A stretch of DNA of 64,000 nt. Source: Carettochelys insculpta (lineage: Eukaryota > Chordata > Testudines > Carettochelyidae). Position numbers and translations under genes: made by a program. Every line of letters starts with the position of its first letter. The first letter of the stretch is position 1. The notes below the pieces were generated by a model. The model was not told where the DNA came from. It did no database searches and saw nothing but the letters and a program-made list of their open reading frames with translations. Location of the stretch: positions 175,659,501-175,723,500 of the forward strand of contig NC_134137.1 in assembly GCF_033958435.1 (NCBI RefSeq). The letters are read 5' to 3'. Shown piece after piece: positions 12,201 to 24,106 of this stretch.

Positions 12201-14472
12201 ATATGTAACTTACTGGCTTTGGAGACATGAAAAATTAATTTTCAAAGCATTTGAAGATATTTTTTTAATATTGTAAAAGGGAATTGCTAATTTTTATATA
12301 AAACATTACATCGAATTTGAATGTATATGTCTTGGTGGTGGAAAAGGAAAACAAAGTGATGTAAATACCACAATTTTTTTTCTGATTTAGGACTTTATGT
12401 ATTTCCTATTTAAAAGAAAAAATACAGCTACAAAAGGCTATATGTTCAAAGGTGATCAGTTAAATATTTTTTTTAAACTTATATTGGAAAATTGCTAGCC
12501 ATGACAACTGTGAAAAGCACTATAATAGATCAGCCAGCATTGATCTTTGATTTGTTTTCCTGGATAGGAGGGGGAATTGTTTTGCTGTTAGTATGAAAGG
12601 TGGATATTTTAACCTATCTGTCATCTTCTGCAGCTTGAAGAAAATCTGGTTTATAATCTATCATTTTTTTTTATCACGCTGGTTAAATTATAGCAATGTT
12701 CATGTTTTGTACTTTTATGTTCTTGGATTCAAAATGTTAATTTGTCTTCCAGTTTCTGATCTCTTAAATAGAGCAAAAATTCAAATGAATAATTGTCTCC
12801 TCTCTTAATGAAAGACTGCTAATCCTTCAAAAATTATACGATTTCTGAGTTAAAATTAGTTGGTTTATTTTAAAAGTTTTGTTTTGCAATGCAATCAGTT
12901 TTTAACAGCTAGATCAAACTGGCAATGATGAATACAGTGTTTCTAATAATGGATCAATGGTGCAAAACCTTTCCAGCAGTGAGGGCCACATTTGTGAAAA
13001 TGCCAAAACCCTGCAGGTTCATCTAATTAGCGTTTTAAGTTACAAAGGATTTTAATTTGAGAGTTTATCCATCAAGTTGCCTGTTATCTAGCTTTCACTT
13101 GAAACACTTGTTATGGAATAATTATATTTTTATATACTAGTCCATTGCTCCCTGATACAACAACCAAACCATCAAAGTGCTAACAAAATAGAGCAGTATG
13201 ATTGATGGAATTGTTTAGGTTTTTTGTAAGTTGGTGTCCCTTTAAATAATCATAGTATGTATAAGGCAACACAAATGGTCTGAAACTTCTAGCATAGCAA
13301 ATGTATTGTTAACAGAAGAAGGGGCGGAAAGAGTTCAATGCTTCATGGGGCTCACCGCAACTGAAGCATAATCAGTTGTTCTAATAAGATCTGTGTTGAG
13401 AGTCTTGTGTAAAAAAACATACACCTCTTGGTACAAAGCTCAAGATGTGGAATCCACACATTCAGAATGAGCATCATTAAGGCCTTCAAAAATCAGTGGT
13501 GCCAATTTTAAAAGATACCAACCAGTAAATTTCAAATACGAGCTGCGCTATCCTTAAGCACCACATCAGCCCATGAGGACAACTGCTGTTTCTGTGCTTT
13601 TATAATTTTCCTGTCTTCTAAGTGGTTTTAACACCTCTATTGCTTTGTAGAAAATCCAGTGCAAAGAGAAACTACATGTATCTAGAGGAAAAAGTTAAAC
13701 TAAATGTTGGCAATATTTTAGTGTAAACACACAAAGTAAAACTAGATTTCGAGAGATTTTATTTTCTCAAATATTTATTTTATATTAATTTGGGGTATTA
13801 CTTACAGAAATATAATTATTTTCAGTTGGTATGTTCTACATTAAACTATTCTGTCCTTCAATAGACATCCACTGACAAATTCTATAGGAAAAAATTACAC
13901 CCAGCTCTAACTAGATGTTACAGAATTATGATTCTTTTGAAAGCTCTGCAGCTATTGTGTTTAATGGCTTGGCTCAAAATCTAAATGCCGGTTCCAGACA
14001 TTCTCAGGTTTATCTCTGTTGGAGTGCATAGACCACTGCTGGAATGGAAGGGGAGGTTTCAATATTTCATAGTCCCTTTAAAAAAGAAAATTGGGAGTCA
14101 GGGAGTTGTCCTGTTCTTGTCTGGGAAAAAAAGATGAATTCTTTGCGATGTCAAATATCAGGATGAAATTGGTGATTTGGACAATAAATTCTGTTCGCTG
14201 GATTTTCAGGGTACTGGTCTGCACAACAAAAGTCATAACATAGCAAATGATTACTGCAGTTTGCGCTATATTGTGTCAGTGCTTTCCATACAAGCATTTC
14301 TGTTTGTCCTGGCTGCACCATCATTTGTGGTAATGAGAGCAACATCATTAGGAGGTTTAATGTATCTACTCCCCTGATTGGTTTGTGTGAGTGGAGAAAA
14401 TTTGAGACATTTTAAGTTTGTGGTATCTCCCAAGGAATTTAAGATTAGTGATACTAAATAACCGTGATTTAT

Positions 14473-14791
14473 ATAGGTCAAACCTCTAATCCGGATCTCT
14501 CTTGTATACCAAACTCCATAATCAAGCATGATTTTAGTTAGCTGGACAACCACTTACCCTGGGTGTAGCCACGTTTCCCACGGTCCCATAAAGTTTGTTT
14601 ACAGCCACCAGTCTTGGCTCTCTGTGTTCTGTGCTTCTGTTTAGCTGAAATTTACCCCAACCTTAAGAGCACAGTAAGCAGTGGAAGTGTTGGTAACGTG
14701 GTAGAAAATACTAACCTCCCATTGTCTGGCAAATTCTCTCCTCCAGCACCAATCAGGTCCTGAGGGTGCCAGACAAGAGAGGTTCAAACTG
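14473..14791 (+). mobile_element. Pogo/Tigger-like short element
   Basis: The ends GGTCAAACCTCTAATCCGG and (reverse) CAGTTTGAACCTCTCTTGTC are inverted repeats. TA lies at the 3' border (14792-14793) and TATA at the 5' border. It is the fuller copy of the family whose 5' part is at 7549. It has no coding capacity. Confidence 0.55.
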
Positions 14792-16118
14792 TATTTAATA
14801 AGGGTAACTCTTCCTAATCCTTAATTTTTAGGTTTTTTTCTGAAATAGCTTTCAGCCCTATTATGGTTGTGACAAGTGCAGTATGTGAAAACTTTGGTAA
14901 TTTGTTTCTATATGTTTGCTCTTTCCATGCCACTACATATAGTGGGCCAGGAGTGCAGCTCCTGGCATTAGCTAGGCAGCAGGTTTTTGTTCCCAGTCTC
15001 ATTTTAGAAAGTGCCTTTAATTCAACTCCTAAATGGGCTTGTCCAGTGACAACAGGTCTGCAGTTCCTCTGACAGGAGCAGTTTGACTAATATAATAAAA
15101 AAGTATATTCAGTAATTCATAATGGAGACAACAGTTGTCCATCAGATGTTCTAATTAAGTGAATTAAAATTAATAAAATACCATGACCTAGCACTTTTGG
15201 GTTTTTCAAATTTCACTGTTTCAAAAAATTGAGAATTTGCCAATAGTCGGGGGGGGGGGGGGCTTGTCACCCTTGCTGTTATATATAATTTCCACCACAA
15301 TTTTATACAAAGCTGTATTGAACACACAACACTTACTGAGCATGTGCATTTGCCAGAGTATGAAACACCTAATAACTAGAGCTCTGCATGGATACAAAAT
15401 TTGTATTCACACCTAATTCACAAAAGTAGACAGCGTATAAAGTAGATATTCAGAGATTTGCACAGCTCTAAATAAAAAGTTGTATCCACTTCCAATCAAT
15501 GATCCTCAAAAACGGTCCACAGATATGGATATCCACAGGTATAAAGCAGATATCTGTGGCTTTGGTCATGATACTTTTTCGTTTCTAGAGGTAAATTAGA
15601 ATATAAAAAAATATTAATCCATAGAGCAATAGCAAATGCATAAATGACACATTAATAAGGACAAAAAGGGGTTTGTTCTTATTTGCTTCTTTGGGATATA
15701 TAAATAACCTGAAAAATCTTTTCTGTGTTTTGAGCTCTTGGATTTTAAGTGTCTTTGAAATTATGGAATTTCATCAAATCAAAATAAACTGTGATCCCAT
15801 CCTACTATGGAGTGCATCAGTGCAGTCCCCAACAGTTTCCTGAATGTATTACTCTTAATAGCTTAAAGATATTAACCTAGACTTTAAAATGAGACATGGC
15901 ATGACAGAGACCATTAAATACTAGAATGTACTGATATAGTTAACACCTTAATTGTGTTCTATTTAATTATCTTTTTGTAGAAACTTAACCTTTTTTAGAA
16001 ATTTTATACTTTTTTTCAGTTTTTTTTCCACATTCCATTCTTCTTTCCATCTCTGTCCATGCCTTCCTTTTGACAAACAAGACTGATATTTATCCGTTGT
16101 GTTCCTGGCACTGTAGTA

Positions 16119-16426
16119 CAGTAAACTTTCATATCCCTCAGCCCTGGGACCAGGAGGTTGCCAGATATTCAAATATTCTGGATAATAAAGGTATAGCTAG
16201 CAATGTATAGCACTAAAGAAAAACAGATTAGATATTAAGAAACAATAATGTATGTGAAGTACTTTACCAACAGTAGTATTATACACTGTAAACTTATATT
16301 GTATTTGCTGTATTTGTTTACTTTCACTACACTGTACTTATGGAAAATGTAATCAGATTTACTTATGGTTAAAATGCTGTTTGAGAGTTCCGGATGATAG
16401 AATGCCAGATATGAAAGAGCTTACTG
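16119..16426 (+). mobile_element. Pogo/Tigger-like element with TA target duplication
   Basis: TA (16117-16118) precedes CAGTAAACTTTCATATCC and TA (16427-16428) follows ATATGAAAGAGCTTACTG. The two ends are inverted repeats starting CAGTAA. A TA duplication and a CAG start fit the Tc1/mariner-pogo class. About 308 bases, non-coding. Confidence 0.6.
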
Positions 16427-16529
16427 TAGCTGGGCACCTGCCACGTATGAACTTAAAAAGATGTTTTATCTTTCTTGCTTCACAGCCTGTAGCATAACAA
16501 GCACTATGAGGTTATAAGACCTCTTACAT

Positions 16530-16985
16530 GCATATATGTGTTTGACTCTGGTTGCATCTGCACCAGCAAAGTTTTTCGAAAGATTTTTCAAAAGAAGGGG
16601 ACTCGTTTGAAAGATCCCATGGAGCGTGTACACACACAAAGCATTCTTTCAAAAGTAAACCGAAAGAATGCAGTGCTCCTTTTGAAAGCGCTCTTCCACT
16701 CCTGTTTCAGGAAGAGCAGCTTCTTTCAGAAGAAAATGTGTGTAGATGCTCTGCAAGGCCCTTCTTGAGAAAGAGCAGTCCTCATGGCATCTGATTTTTC
16801 AATTCCTAGCTCATTCTTTCAAAAGAGTGAGGGTTGTGTGGACACTCTCTTTAGAAAGAGATGGCTCTTTTGATCTGCTTTTTTGTGTGTGGACACACTC
16901 TTTTGAAATAAGTTCTTGCAGAAGATCTCTTCTGAAAGAGCTTCTTTTGAAAGATCTCTGTAGTATAGGTGTAGCCTGTGTGAAG
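16530..16985. mobile_element. Short non-autonomous DNA element rich in CTTTCNAAAGAG motifs
   Basis: Dense repeats of short palindromic motifs of the CTTTTGAAAG and TCTTTC/GAAAGA type run along about 450 bases, with outer ends TGCATCTGCACC and GGTGTAGCCTG roughly inverted. The open frames here on both strands come from this repetitive composition and are not genes. The superfamily is uncertain. Confidence 0.45.
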
Positions 16986-17599
16986 AATTTGAGAGCACTA
17001 AAGAAATGAGTTATGCATTCAGTTCTGAAAATGGTAAGGCCTGTGATCGTTTCTCTTGTACATGATAGTTCCATGATCCAGGTTTGGTTTGTAGATTTGC
17101 TTTTGTTTCCCCCTGATCATTTATACTGTGTATGCTGTCAAAATTCTTCTGGTAACAGAATTTAATTTGTACTTTTTTGCTTTGTGCATTGGCAGAACAA
17201 AATTTATTGCGGGTTCACGAATATGTAATAATTTCTTTTAAAGAGACTCATTTGCAATAGAAAGAATGATAGTTTTAAAACTACGCATAGATATTTAGAA
17301 TCTGGAGATCATTCCCTTGCTTGAAGGTAGGTACTGATTTTGGATTGACTGTCAATGTGAGTAAAGAATGTCGCTTCCTGTTCTCACTTACCTCAGAAGT
17401 ACAATCTTGAAAGTTAAAAGGATGTCAATGACCTCATCTTTTAAATAATTGCCTAAGGTTTGAGAAATGCATAACATTTATTTAAAAAAAAAAAGTCCAT
17501 GTACATCAGCATTAGTAGTAAAGTAAATACCAAAGAAAATACTGATTTTAATAGAAATTTATGTGTTTTTAAAGGAACTTTTAAATCTTTATCTTGTAG

Positions 17600-18801
17600 A
17601 CTCAACCTCTGAGGAGATTGGACAAAACACAAAAGTGCTCAGGAGCAGGATATACATGAATGACTACAAAACATATACAGTGTTGAATAGTGAGACGTTA
17701 AGTGCCAAAACTGTTGGGAAAAAAACTCCACGAAGAAGTGCTACTTTGGCTGCTAATAAAATTAAGATAATGAGTGATGTGAAGGAAGAGCTTTCCAGTT
17801 CAGAAAGCGCATGCATTGAAAAGAAGAGAGAACTGCCTCATTTGACTGTGTCTGCTGCATGCAAGAAAAAGCTAATGCACAGCTCTACAGTAGACACTAT
17901 TTTCAGGTCTGAAAGCAAAAAAGTAAAGGAGCATACCAACAGGAAAACATTTTCTGAGTTGAATTCAGCTGCTACTGTAAGAAATTATATTAGTGAGCCT
18001 GAAAGGGGAAAATCTGATTCTGAGCAAAAGATGCAAGTGACACAAAAGAACAGGCGTAGTCATGACCGTCAGCAGCCACACACAACTGTCCATGCGACAT
18101 CTCTAAAAATGAAAAATTCCACAATAGCAAATTCAGAGGATTCCAAAAGTGATAAGTCAGAGGATGGGAGGAGTCAGAAAGCTTCTGCTCAATCTACTTC
18201 TGCATGCAAACATCATGCAGTGAACAATTCTGAGGATGAGGCAGATTCTGAATCAAGCAAGAGAAAAGGTAAAAAACCCAGGGAGGTGACCAGTCAAAAG
18301 ACTGGGACATCTTTGAGAAAAGCAAAAATCTTGAGTTACGCAAAGGATACAGAGTCTGAAACACGAGATCGGGAAGATGGAAGAAGTTCTTTGTGTCAGC
18401 AGACTGATCCTGCTGAGGCTGCAGTTATTGGAAAATGTGGATCTGGTGCCAGTTTAAATTGCTTTTCCAATTTAGAATCTGAAACAGATTCCAGTAAGAG
18501 TAGCTATAGGAATTCCACAAAAACAAAAAAAAGGAAAAGAAAAAGTAAAGTAATTAGGAAGGGTAAAAATTCAGATTTATCTGTGTCTTACAGAAGGCCC
18601 CAACGAATCAAACGTCCTAAACTTAATCAAGAAAATGACTCTGAAGAGGTGGATTACACAAAATATAAAAGAGCAAATCGACGTTCTAAAATAAGAACTA
18701 GAAATGGGGGTAGAAGGACTGTGAGATATGATGATGGTGGTGGTGATGATGATGATGATGATGATGATAGAGGTCTAGATTACATAGTATGTCGAACGTA
18801 A
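17600..18801 (+). CDS. BRWD1: BRWD1 last coding exon (module copy 3 and C-terminus)
   Basis: The acceptor is ATCTTGTAG at 17591-17599, entry is phase 1, and the stop is TAA at 18799-18801 (399 codons). It is the most diverged copy of the module: PRRSATLAANKIKIMSDVKE, LSSSESACIEKKRELPHL, VRNYISEPERGKSDSE, SEDSKSDKSEDG, NNSEDEADSESSK, GSGASLNCFSNLESETDSS and TKKRKRKSKVIRKGKN. A unique tail follows with RPQRIKRPKLNQENDSEE, an Arg-rich stretch, an Asp tract coded by GAT repeats (about 18729-18769) and the end GLDYIVCRT. It is acidic/basic, disordered and nuclear. The same tail is seen as a relict after module 2. The in-frame ATG at 17563 lies before the acceptor and is not a start. Confidence 0.88.
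18729..18769 (+). repeat. BRWD1: Coding GAT trinucleotide tract
   Basis: GAT GAT GGT GGT GGT followed by eight GAT codons gives Asp-Asp-Gly-Gly-Gly and then eight Asp residues near the BRWD1 C-terminus. It is a likely length-variable microsatellite. Confidence 0.85.
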
Positions 18802-19775
18802 CCTTAAAAGAAAAAGCCAGTCCACATTTTTGTGGTAATAGTGCTAGAATTCATGGTGAATGCTGGCTGTTTGTCCTACATTTCAGGGAATATATTTATA
18901 TTTTTCTATGAAAAAGTTACTAATGTAAAGTCATGACTCTCCTTTTCATATTTTGACTTGCACTGGCCTGCCCATGCAGCAGCATTTAGCACAAATGCCA
19001 AAATGTGCCTCATTATAGGGGCAACATTTTGTCTTTAGTGGTATTTTACTACATATAGCAAGAGTTTAAAGTACAGTTAAATAACTGGCAACAGGTTAAT
19101 AGCAGTATGTTGAGTATTATTATGGGTGCTGCAATGTGCTACTACCTGGGCCTTATATTATAAGTGCACTCAAGCAGAGTTGATTTAAACAGCTCTTAAT
19201 GTATGAAATCTCATGCAACAGTAAAAGACTTATATATATCGCTCTACGTTATAAACATGATATGCCAACATCAGTAATAACTACATAAATGATAACTTGA
19301 AATAGTACAGCTTTTAAAATGTACAGTGCTACACTATTGAAAATACACAACCTGAAACAACTAGTAATGGCAAAGATGTATTTACCATTTTTTTTAATAG
19401 TGTTGGTGAGAACAGGATTTGCTGATAGGTGGTACTGTCATTTTTAATATGTAACTTCCATGCTGTAAATTTGAGACAAAATGCAGGTGAACTCTTGGGC
19501 CTAAGGGTTTTTGTCTGTTTTCTTTATATATATGTATATAAAAAGAAAATGTGCTGTATATTTTTTAAAAGCTTGTGTATTTAAAACTTGTTTTATCTTT
19601 TAAATTGGTGAAAAGTTGAGACTCAGAATATTATTTCACGGGTTTTTACTAGGATTGCTCATCTGCTCCTTTAATTTAAAACTTTGAACTTAAAAGTGCC
19701 TCATTATGCTAAATTGATAAACCACTCCAAATTCTGATGTTTAAGTTGTCATTGTGGAAATTAAATTGATAATTT
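18802..19775 (+). other. BRWD1: BRWD1 3' UTR (probable extent)
   Basis: AT-rich sequence after the stop codon. The first 240 bases are matched by the relict downstream of module 2. ATTAAA at 19760-19765 is one possible poly(A) signal and AATAAA at 21112-21117 a more distal one. The true end cannot be fixed from sequence. Confidence 0.45.
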
Positions 19776-22530
19776 AAATAATTTGAATTTATTTATTGCA
19801 TATGAGGCAAGAAAAAGCAGAGTTGGGCAATTGTTAATGAGATTAATATTTTTTCAAACTAAATATGTAGTTCTGCATCAGAGTTTTTGGGAAGTGATAT
19901 TTAAATCCTTCTCAGTGACCTGATATATTGCAGTGCAGTAAGAATCTCAGGAAGAAAGATGTTTGTGAATCTGCTGATAGTATAAAAACTTTTCTTAATT
20001 ATAATTTTCCAGTGGTTCTCCTTTGTATCCCAAGTTCTTTCAGTTAGTTAAAACACTGATGTTTTGCTATCAACACTTAACCATTTACTTTGCTGTAGAT
20101 GAGTGCTGCCCAACATGTAGGGTATAAGAATCAAAAGATGTTATTTCAATAAGTTCAGGGGACTACCATGTTTTTGCTCTTTGCACTGTTCTGGTGGTAC
20201 AGAGATAGTGGATGCCATCCATAAGTCCATTCCTGTGGATTCCTCCATTGTGGAGTTTGTTCCTCATGGGCCTAAGGCACAGGTGGCACCTGTATCTTTC
20301 TCCATGTTCTGTAACTAGCCACCTGCATTGAAGATAAAGGAGGTCATGTTTTGGGTATGGCAAAGTGGCTGGAAGATTAGGCTCCAGCTATTCTAGCTGG
20401 CAAATGGTTGCTTGAGAACGACACTGAATTAATAGAAGTTGGAACAGTCCCGAGGTTGCTCCAATCTGCACTACTGCTGAAAGCAGAGGATCAAGGGTTT
20501 TGGTTTCAGCTTTTCTCACACTGCGCTCCTGCATCTCATGAGCTAGTTAGTTGTGACTCTGAGGAGCTATCTTTTTGCTAGGTGCTCCCATTAGGAACAG
20601 GCACAGCTGGTCAGTAAGCCTAATGGAAATCTAATTTATGCTATTTGTGCCCTAATATTTTGTTTCTTTTCTGATTAAAATATAGCTCTTAATATATTTG
20701 TATAAGTTTGTGGGTTTAAATTTCTCGTCTTTGTCTCTGATTTCGTAAGTGGAGCAAAGATGCCAAAGTATGTACCAGATTGCCTATTGAGACCGTTAGG
20801 TATTTTAATTATCCAGTAGTTTAGAAATGCTGTTATCAAAAAAGGTAAAATATTCACTTCATTTAAATTCAGTTGGTTAAATTTTGCTGTGGCTGCTTTA
20901 TTGGGATAATCAGTAGTTTCTGAAGTGTAATAATTACCAGTATTGAAGTAAAATCTTGAGGACATAAGGAAGCTTCAGCCATCTAATTATATAAATTAAG
21001 TAAGGTTGTTAGGGTTTTATTTTCAGCTTTGACCTGTAATTTTTGTTTAGGCCTAGATTTAAAGGTACCACTTTTAAAGTTCACATTTAGTACTTTCAAG
21101 GGAAGCATACAAATAAATTACAGGTTCTGAAACAAGCCTAAAGGATTGAGAACAAACTCTGGCCCACTGATGCATTCAAAGGGCTCTCATTCCATGCATG
21201 TGTGGAAAAATTTGTTTTTTCAAAAGTACTGTTTTTCGTAAGTCAACTTGGATTCTTGTTACGCTATTTGGCAATTATTCTCATATACCCCTCCTATTCA
21301 GTGGGAGGAAACAATATTTTATTCTAGTACCATATGCCCCTGGATGCTATTTGAGTTTATTATTTGTAGGCAGATAGAAAAGGGTTCTGATTGCAGCATT
21401 TTAAAAGATAAGTAGAATTATTTCGCACTGTTATTTCACAATCTTCAACACCTTCCAAAAGCAAACAATTCCTCTTTCACAACTGACATTTGTAGGTGAA
21501 CTGCAGGGCTATTTCTAATTATTTTAAGATGTAACTATTCTGAGAAAGCAACTTGCTACACTGCTGAAGACTATTGATGTAACTCAGCAGTTGCATGATA
21601 ATTGCAGAATTCACAACTCAACTTGGAGAACAAGGGGAGAGAGGAACAGAGATGTCTCAAAAGTCAGTAGTTCATCCTGTGGCAAGCTATGGGCAGAAAA
21701 AAGATGTTGGAAGTCCTGTTTGGGCAAACAGAACTTTTCCACAGTGCATGTCTAAGTATGTTATGAGCAGTAAGCATTAACTGATTAATTTTATGGTTTA
21801 ATATTGCCCCTGCCCAGAGCAGTAATTCTCTCTACTATGCATATTCATCTGACAAAAGAAGGTTGACTGTAAGATTGAACATCTATCATGAATCTATACT
21901 GGGAAGCTTCCCCACAATCTAGTTATTCTGTTTCTATTTGTATAATATTAACTTACATGTGTTTTGTCTCTTCTGTCACAAAATACTGTTTTTTTCCAGT
22001 ATCCCCCTTTGAAACATTAGGGTGATGCCTCTTCAAGCATAGGAGAGAGTGAAGTCTTGTGCACATGGCTCAGTCCTGCTGTGTGGCTGTTCAGCAATCC
22101 TATTTTATGTATTAGAAAACTAGTTTCTAAAGCTGATCCTCTCTCCTGTCCATTAGAGCAAATGTGTTGGTGCTGAGTTCCCCCAAAAGGAACACCCTTC
22201 AGATTCTTCCTGTTTAGCCCCTTCTCATTATGGACGAGCAAGACAAAAACCCAGTGCTAGGAGACACAGCTGCTCGCTCCCCAGGGACTAATTATGTGAC
22301 AAGAACTCTGGAATGCTGTCTAACTCCTTAACTGTCCCCTCTGTCCAAAAAAATCTGCTTTTATGAGGCTCCACCCTGCATTTGGTGCTAAGGAGATGTT
22401 AAAGAGCATCTTCTAGGGATGACATTTCCAAATCAGCATGCTGAAAGAACTTACTTCCAAAAGTGCTAAAAGCACTGACTGAGGAATCTGTCTTAAGGAT
22501 GTTAATTTTTATTAAAACCTGAAATACTGG
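19776..22530. other. Intergenic, no gene seen
   Basis: AT-rich DNA with only short random open frames. It may include the distal BRWD1 3' UTR. No repeat family was recognised with confidence. Confidence 0.5.
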
Positions 22531-22539
22531 GTAAATACC

Positions 22540-23285
22540 AGAAGACGAGCAGAGCCGTACTGTGCCAATATTAAAAAATGGCAAGCAGGATGACCCAGGT
22601 AGTTACGGACAGGTGAATCTGACATCAGTTCCAGCCAAAATAATAGAAATGCTGACAGGAATTCAATATATACAGGGAAAGATGGAAGGAAATAGTGAAA
22701 GAAGCATCAGACATCAATGATCATTCAGCCCAGGGAGGAGGAGGAAGATTCAGTAAGTAAAGAATTTAAAGATATAGTTAATGTCAAAACTGTTTTATGT
22801 AAATTGGTATAAAAGTTCACTTTTTGAGATTACAGATACAGTTGGTAACAATACACACACAGTAGAATACTTAGTTTTAAGGCATTTGAGTTAGTATACA
22901 ACATTGATTACAAATAGCACCGTACAATAGTATGGTTACTACTATGCAAATAGTCCAATATACCCGCACATTTTAACTGGGTTAAAAACTGATCAGTAGA
23001 GCCTAACATTAATTAAATGGATGTGTTATAATGTAGTTCCTCAGAGATCTGTCCAATATTTTGATTAATGATTGAGAAGTAATGTGTAGTCATTGTGGAT
23101 TAAAATTAGTGGATGACCCATACATTGAGTAGTAAATTATAACGATGGCACCATCACAAAGTGATCTAGATTTCTTGGTAAGTTTGGCCCTACGCAAGGA
23201 GACATACCTAAGAACAAAAACACAGGTCATACCTGCAGAAATGGGGACTGTATACTGGTCCAAAAATGAGCAAAAAGATCTACAG
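22540..23285 (+). mobile_element. CR1 LINE fragment, first piece of an interrupted copy
   Basis: Contains CR1-like reverse-transcriptase-region sequence (GTGCCAATATTAAAAAATGG, GGTGAATCTGACATCAGTTC) and runs to CACAGGTCATACCTGCAGAA, ending AAAAAGATCT. The continuation of the same CR1 text (GACAAGCAACTCAG, AAAAAGGGCTCATGC) is found at 27760, beyond two inserted elements. Confidence 0.7.
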
Positions 23286-23817
23286 CAGGGTTGGGGAACC
23301 TATGGCCAATCGGGCCAGTGAAGCTCAGGGCTCTTTCAACGTCCACCTGCCCACCAGTGTCAGGGAGCCTGGACTGGTGCTCCAGCCCTGGATCCTCACT
23401 GTGGTGGCAGCCTGAGCTTTGCAGGGCCCAATCAGGGCAAGCTATGGGATGGGCTCTGCCTGGTGGAAGAAAGACCTGTCTCTTTATGCTAACATTTCCC
23501 CTTCTGGCTGGGGGAACAGCAATGCTGGGAAGCACTGGCCTGGAGGCTTTTGGCTGGAATCATGGCCAATGGGAGCAGTTAGGGTGGGTTCAGTGGCATG
23601 GAGCTACGTGTGTCCCCAGGGACCTGTGCAGCTAAATGCTGTTGCTCAGAGCCCCACCCCAGCCTGCCCTACCATCCAACTTCCCATCCAGATCCTGAAC
23701 CCTGCATCCTCACTTCCCAGAGACCCTGTACCTGTATTCCCACCCTGCTCCTGCATTGTAAACCCCCCCCCCACAAAAACCCCCAAAACTTTTGACCCAA
23801 AAAGGTTCCCCACCCCA
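23286..23817 (+). mobile_element. hAT-like non-autonomous element inside CR1
   Basis: Starts CAGGGTTGGGGAACC and ends GGTTCCCCACCCCA, imperfect inverted repeats of the same type as the element at 39921. The flanks ATCTACAG (23278-23285) and ACCTA plus GGG (23818-23822 continued at 27760-27762) fit a diverged 8-bp duplication of CR1 sequence ATCTAGGG. The open frames inside are not genes. Confidence 0.6.
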
Positions 23818-24106
23818 ACCTAGGCTGTGTAAACTACAAAATAACTTTGAAGTTGCTATAGTGTAGTGTAGCGTTTACACTACAAAAGCAACTTTGAAGT
23901 AGAGCGTCCACACACAAAATGCACACTCCCTTATTTCAAAGTAGGCTTTCCCCTACTCACAACTACTCCATGCTCGAACTACTCCCTACTTCAAAGTAAG
24001 GAGACAGGAAATGATGAAGGCGTGGGGTTGCATGGCCAACAAGCCCTTCTGGGCTCCCAGCCAGCTAACCCCTTAAAGGGCCCCTCCCAGCACCCACAGC
24101 CTGCAC

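Larger units (their letters stand above)
8831..17599 (+). other. BRWD1: BRWD1 8.8-kb intron (modules 2 to 3)
   Basis: This intron holds the relict gene end at 8831-9240, a GC-rich unclassified patch (about 9910-10210), pogo-like elements (14473-14791, 16119-16426), a poly-G run at 15248-15263, a short repeat with paired ATATCC-type motifs (15375-15570) and an inverted-repeat element at 16530-16985. Between 10.3 and 14.4 kb it is AT-rich and I see nothing beyond ordinary intron sequence. Confidence 0.6.
2555..18801 (+). other. BRWD1: BRWD1 gene, 3' part (last five coding exons)
   Basis: Five exons (2555-2790, 3480-3674, 4247-5212, 7850-8830, 17600-18801) join in one open frame of about 1,192 codons ending at TAA 18799-18801. 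All four junctions are phase 1 with GT-AG borders. The product is rich in Ser, Glu, Asp, Lys and Arg with no globular domain, as expected for the long tail of BRWD1. The WD40 repeats and bromodomains that read acetylated chromatin must lie upstream of the window. Human BRWD1 has repeated tail segments built on the same core (R-R-x-A-x-x-A-A-N-K-x-x-x-M-S), and PSMG1 follows on the same strand as in human, which favours BRWD1 over its paralogues PHIP and BRWD3. The protein is nuclear. Seen: exons, frame and repeats. Inferred: identity, from remembered similarity and synteny. Confidence 0.85.

Noticed and set aside
16538..17074. Ser/Lys/Phe-rich open frames on both strands
   Set aside because: Generated by repeated CTTTCNAAAGA motifs of a short DNA element.
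17563..17599. ATG upstream of module 3 as a possible independent gene start
   Set aside because: A good splice acceptor follows at 17599 and the phase joins module 2, so this is an internal exon of BRWD1.
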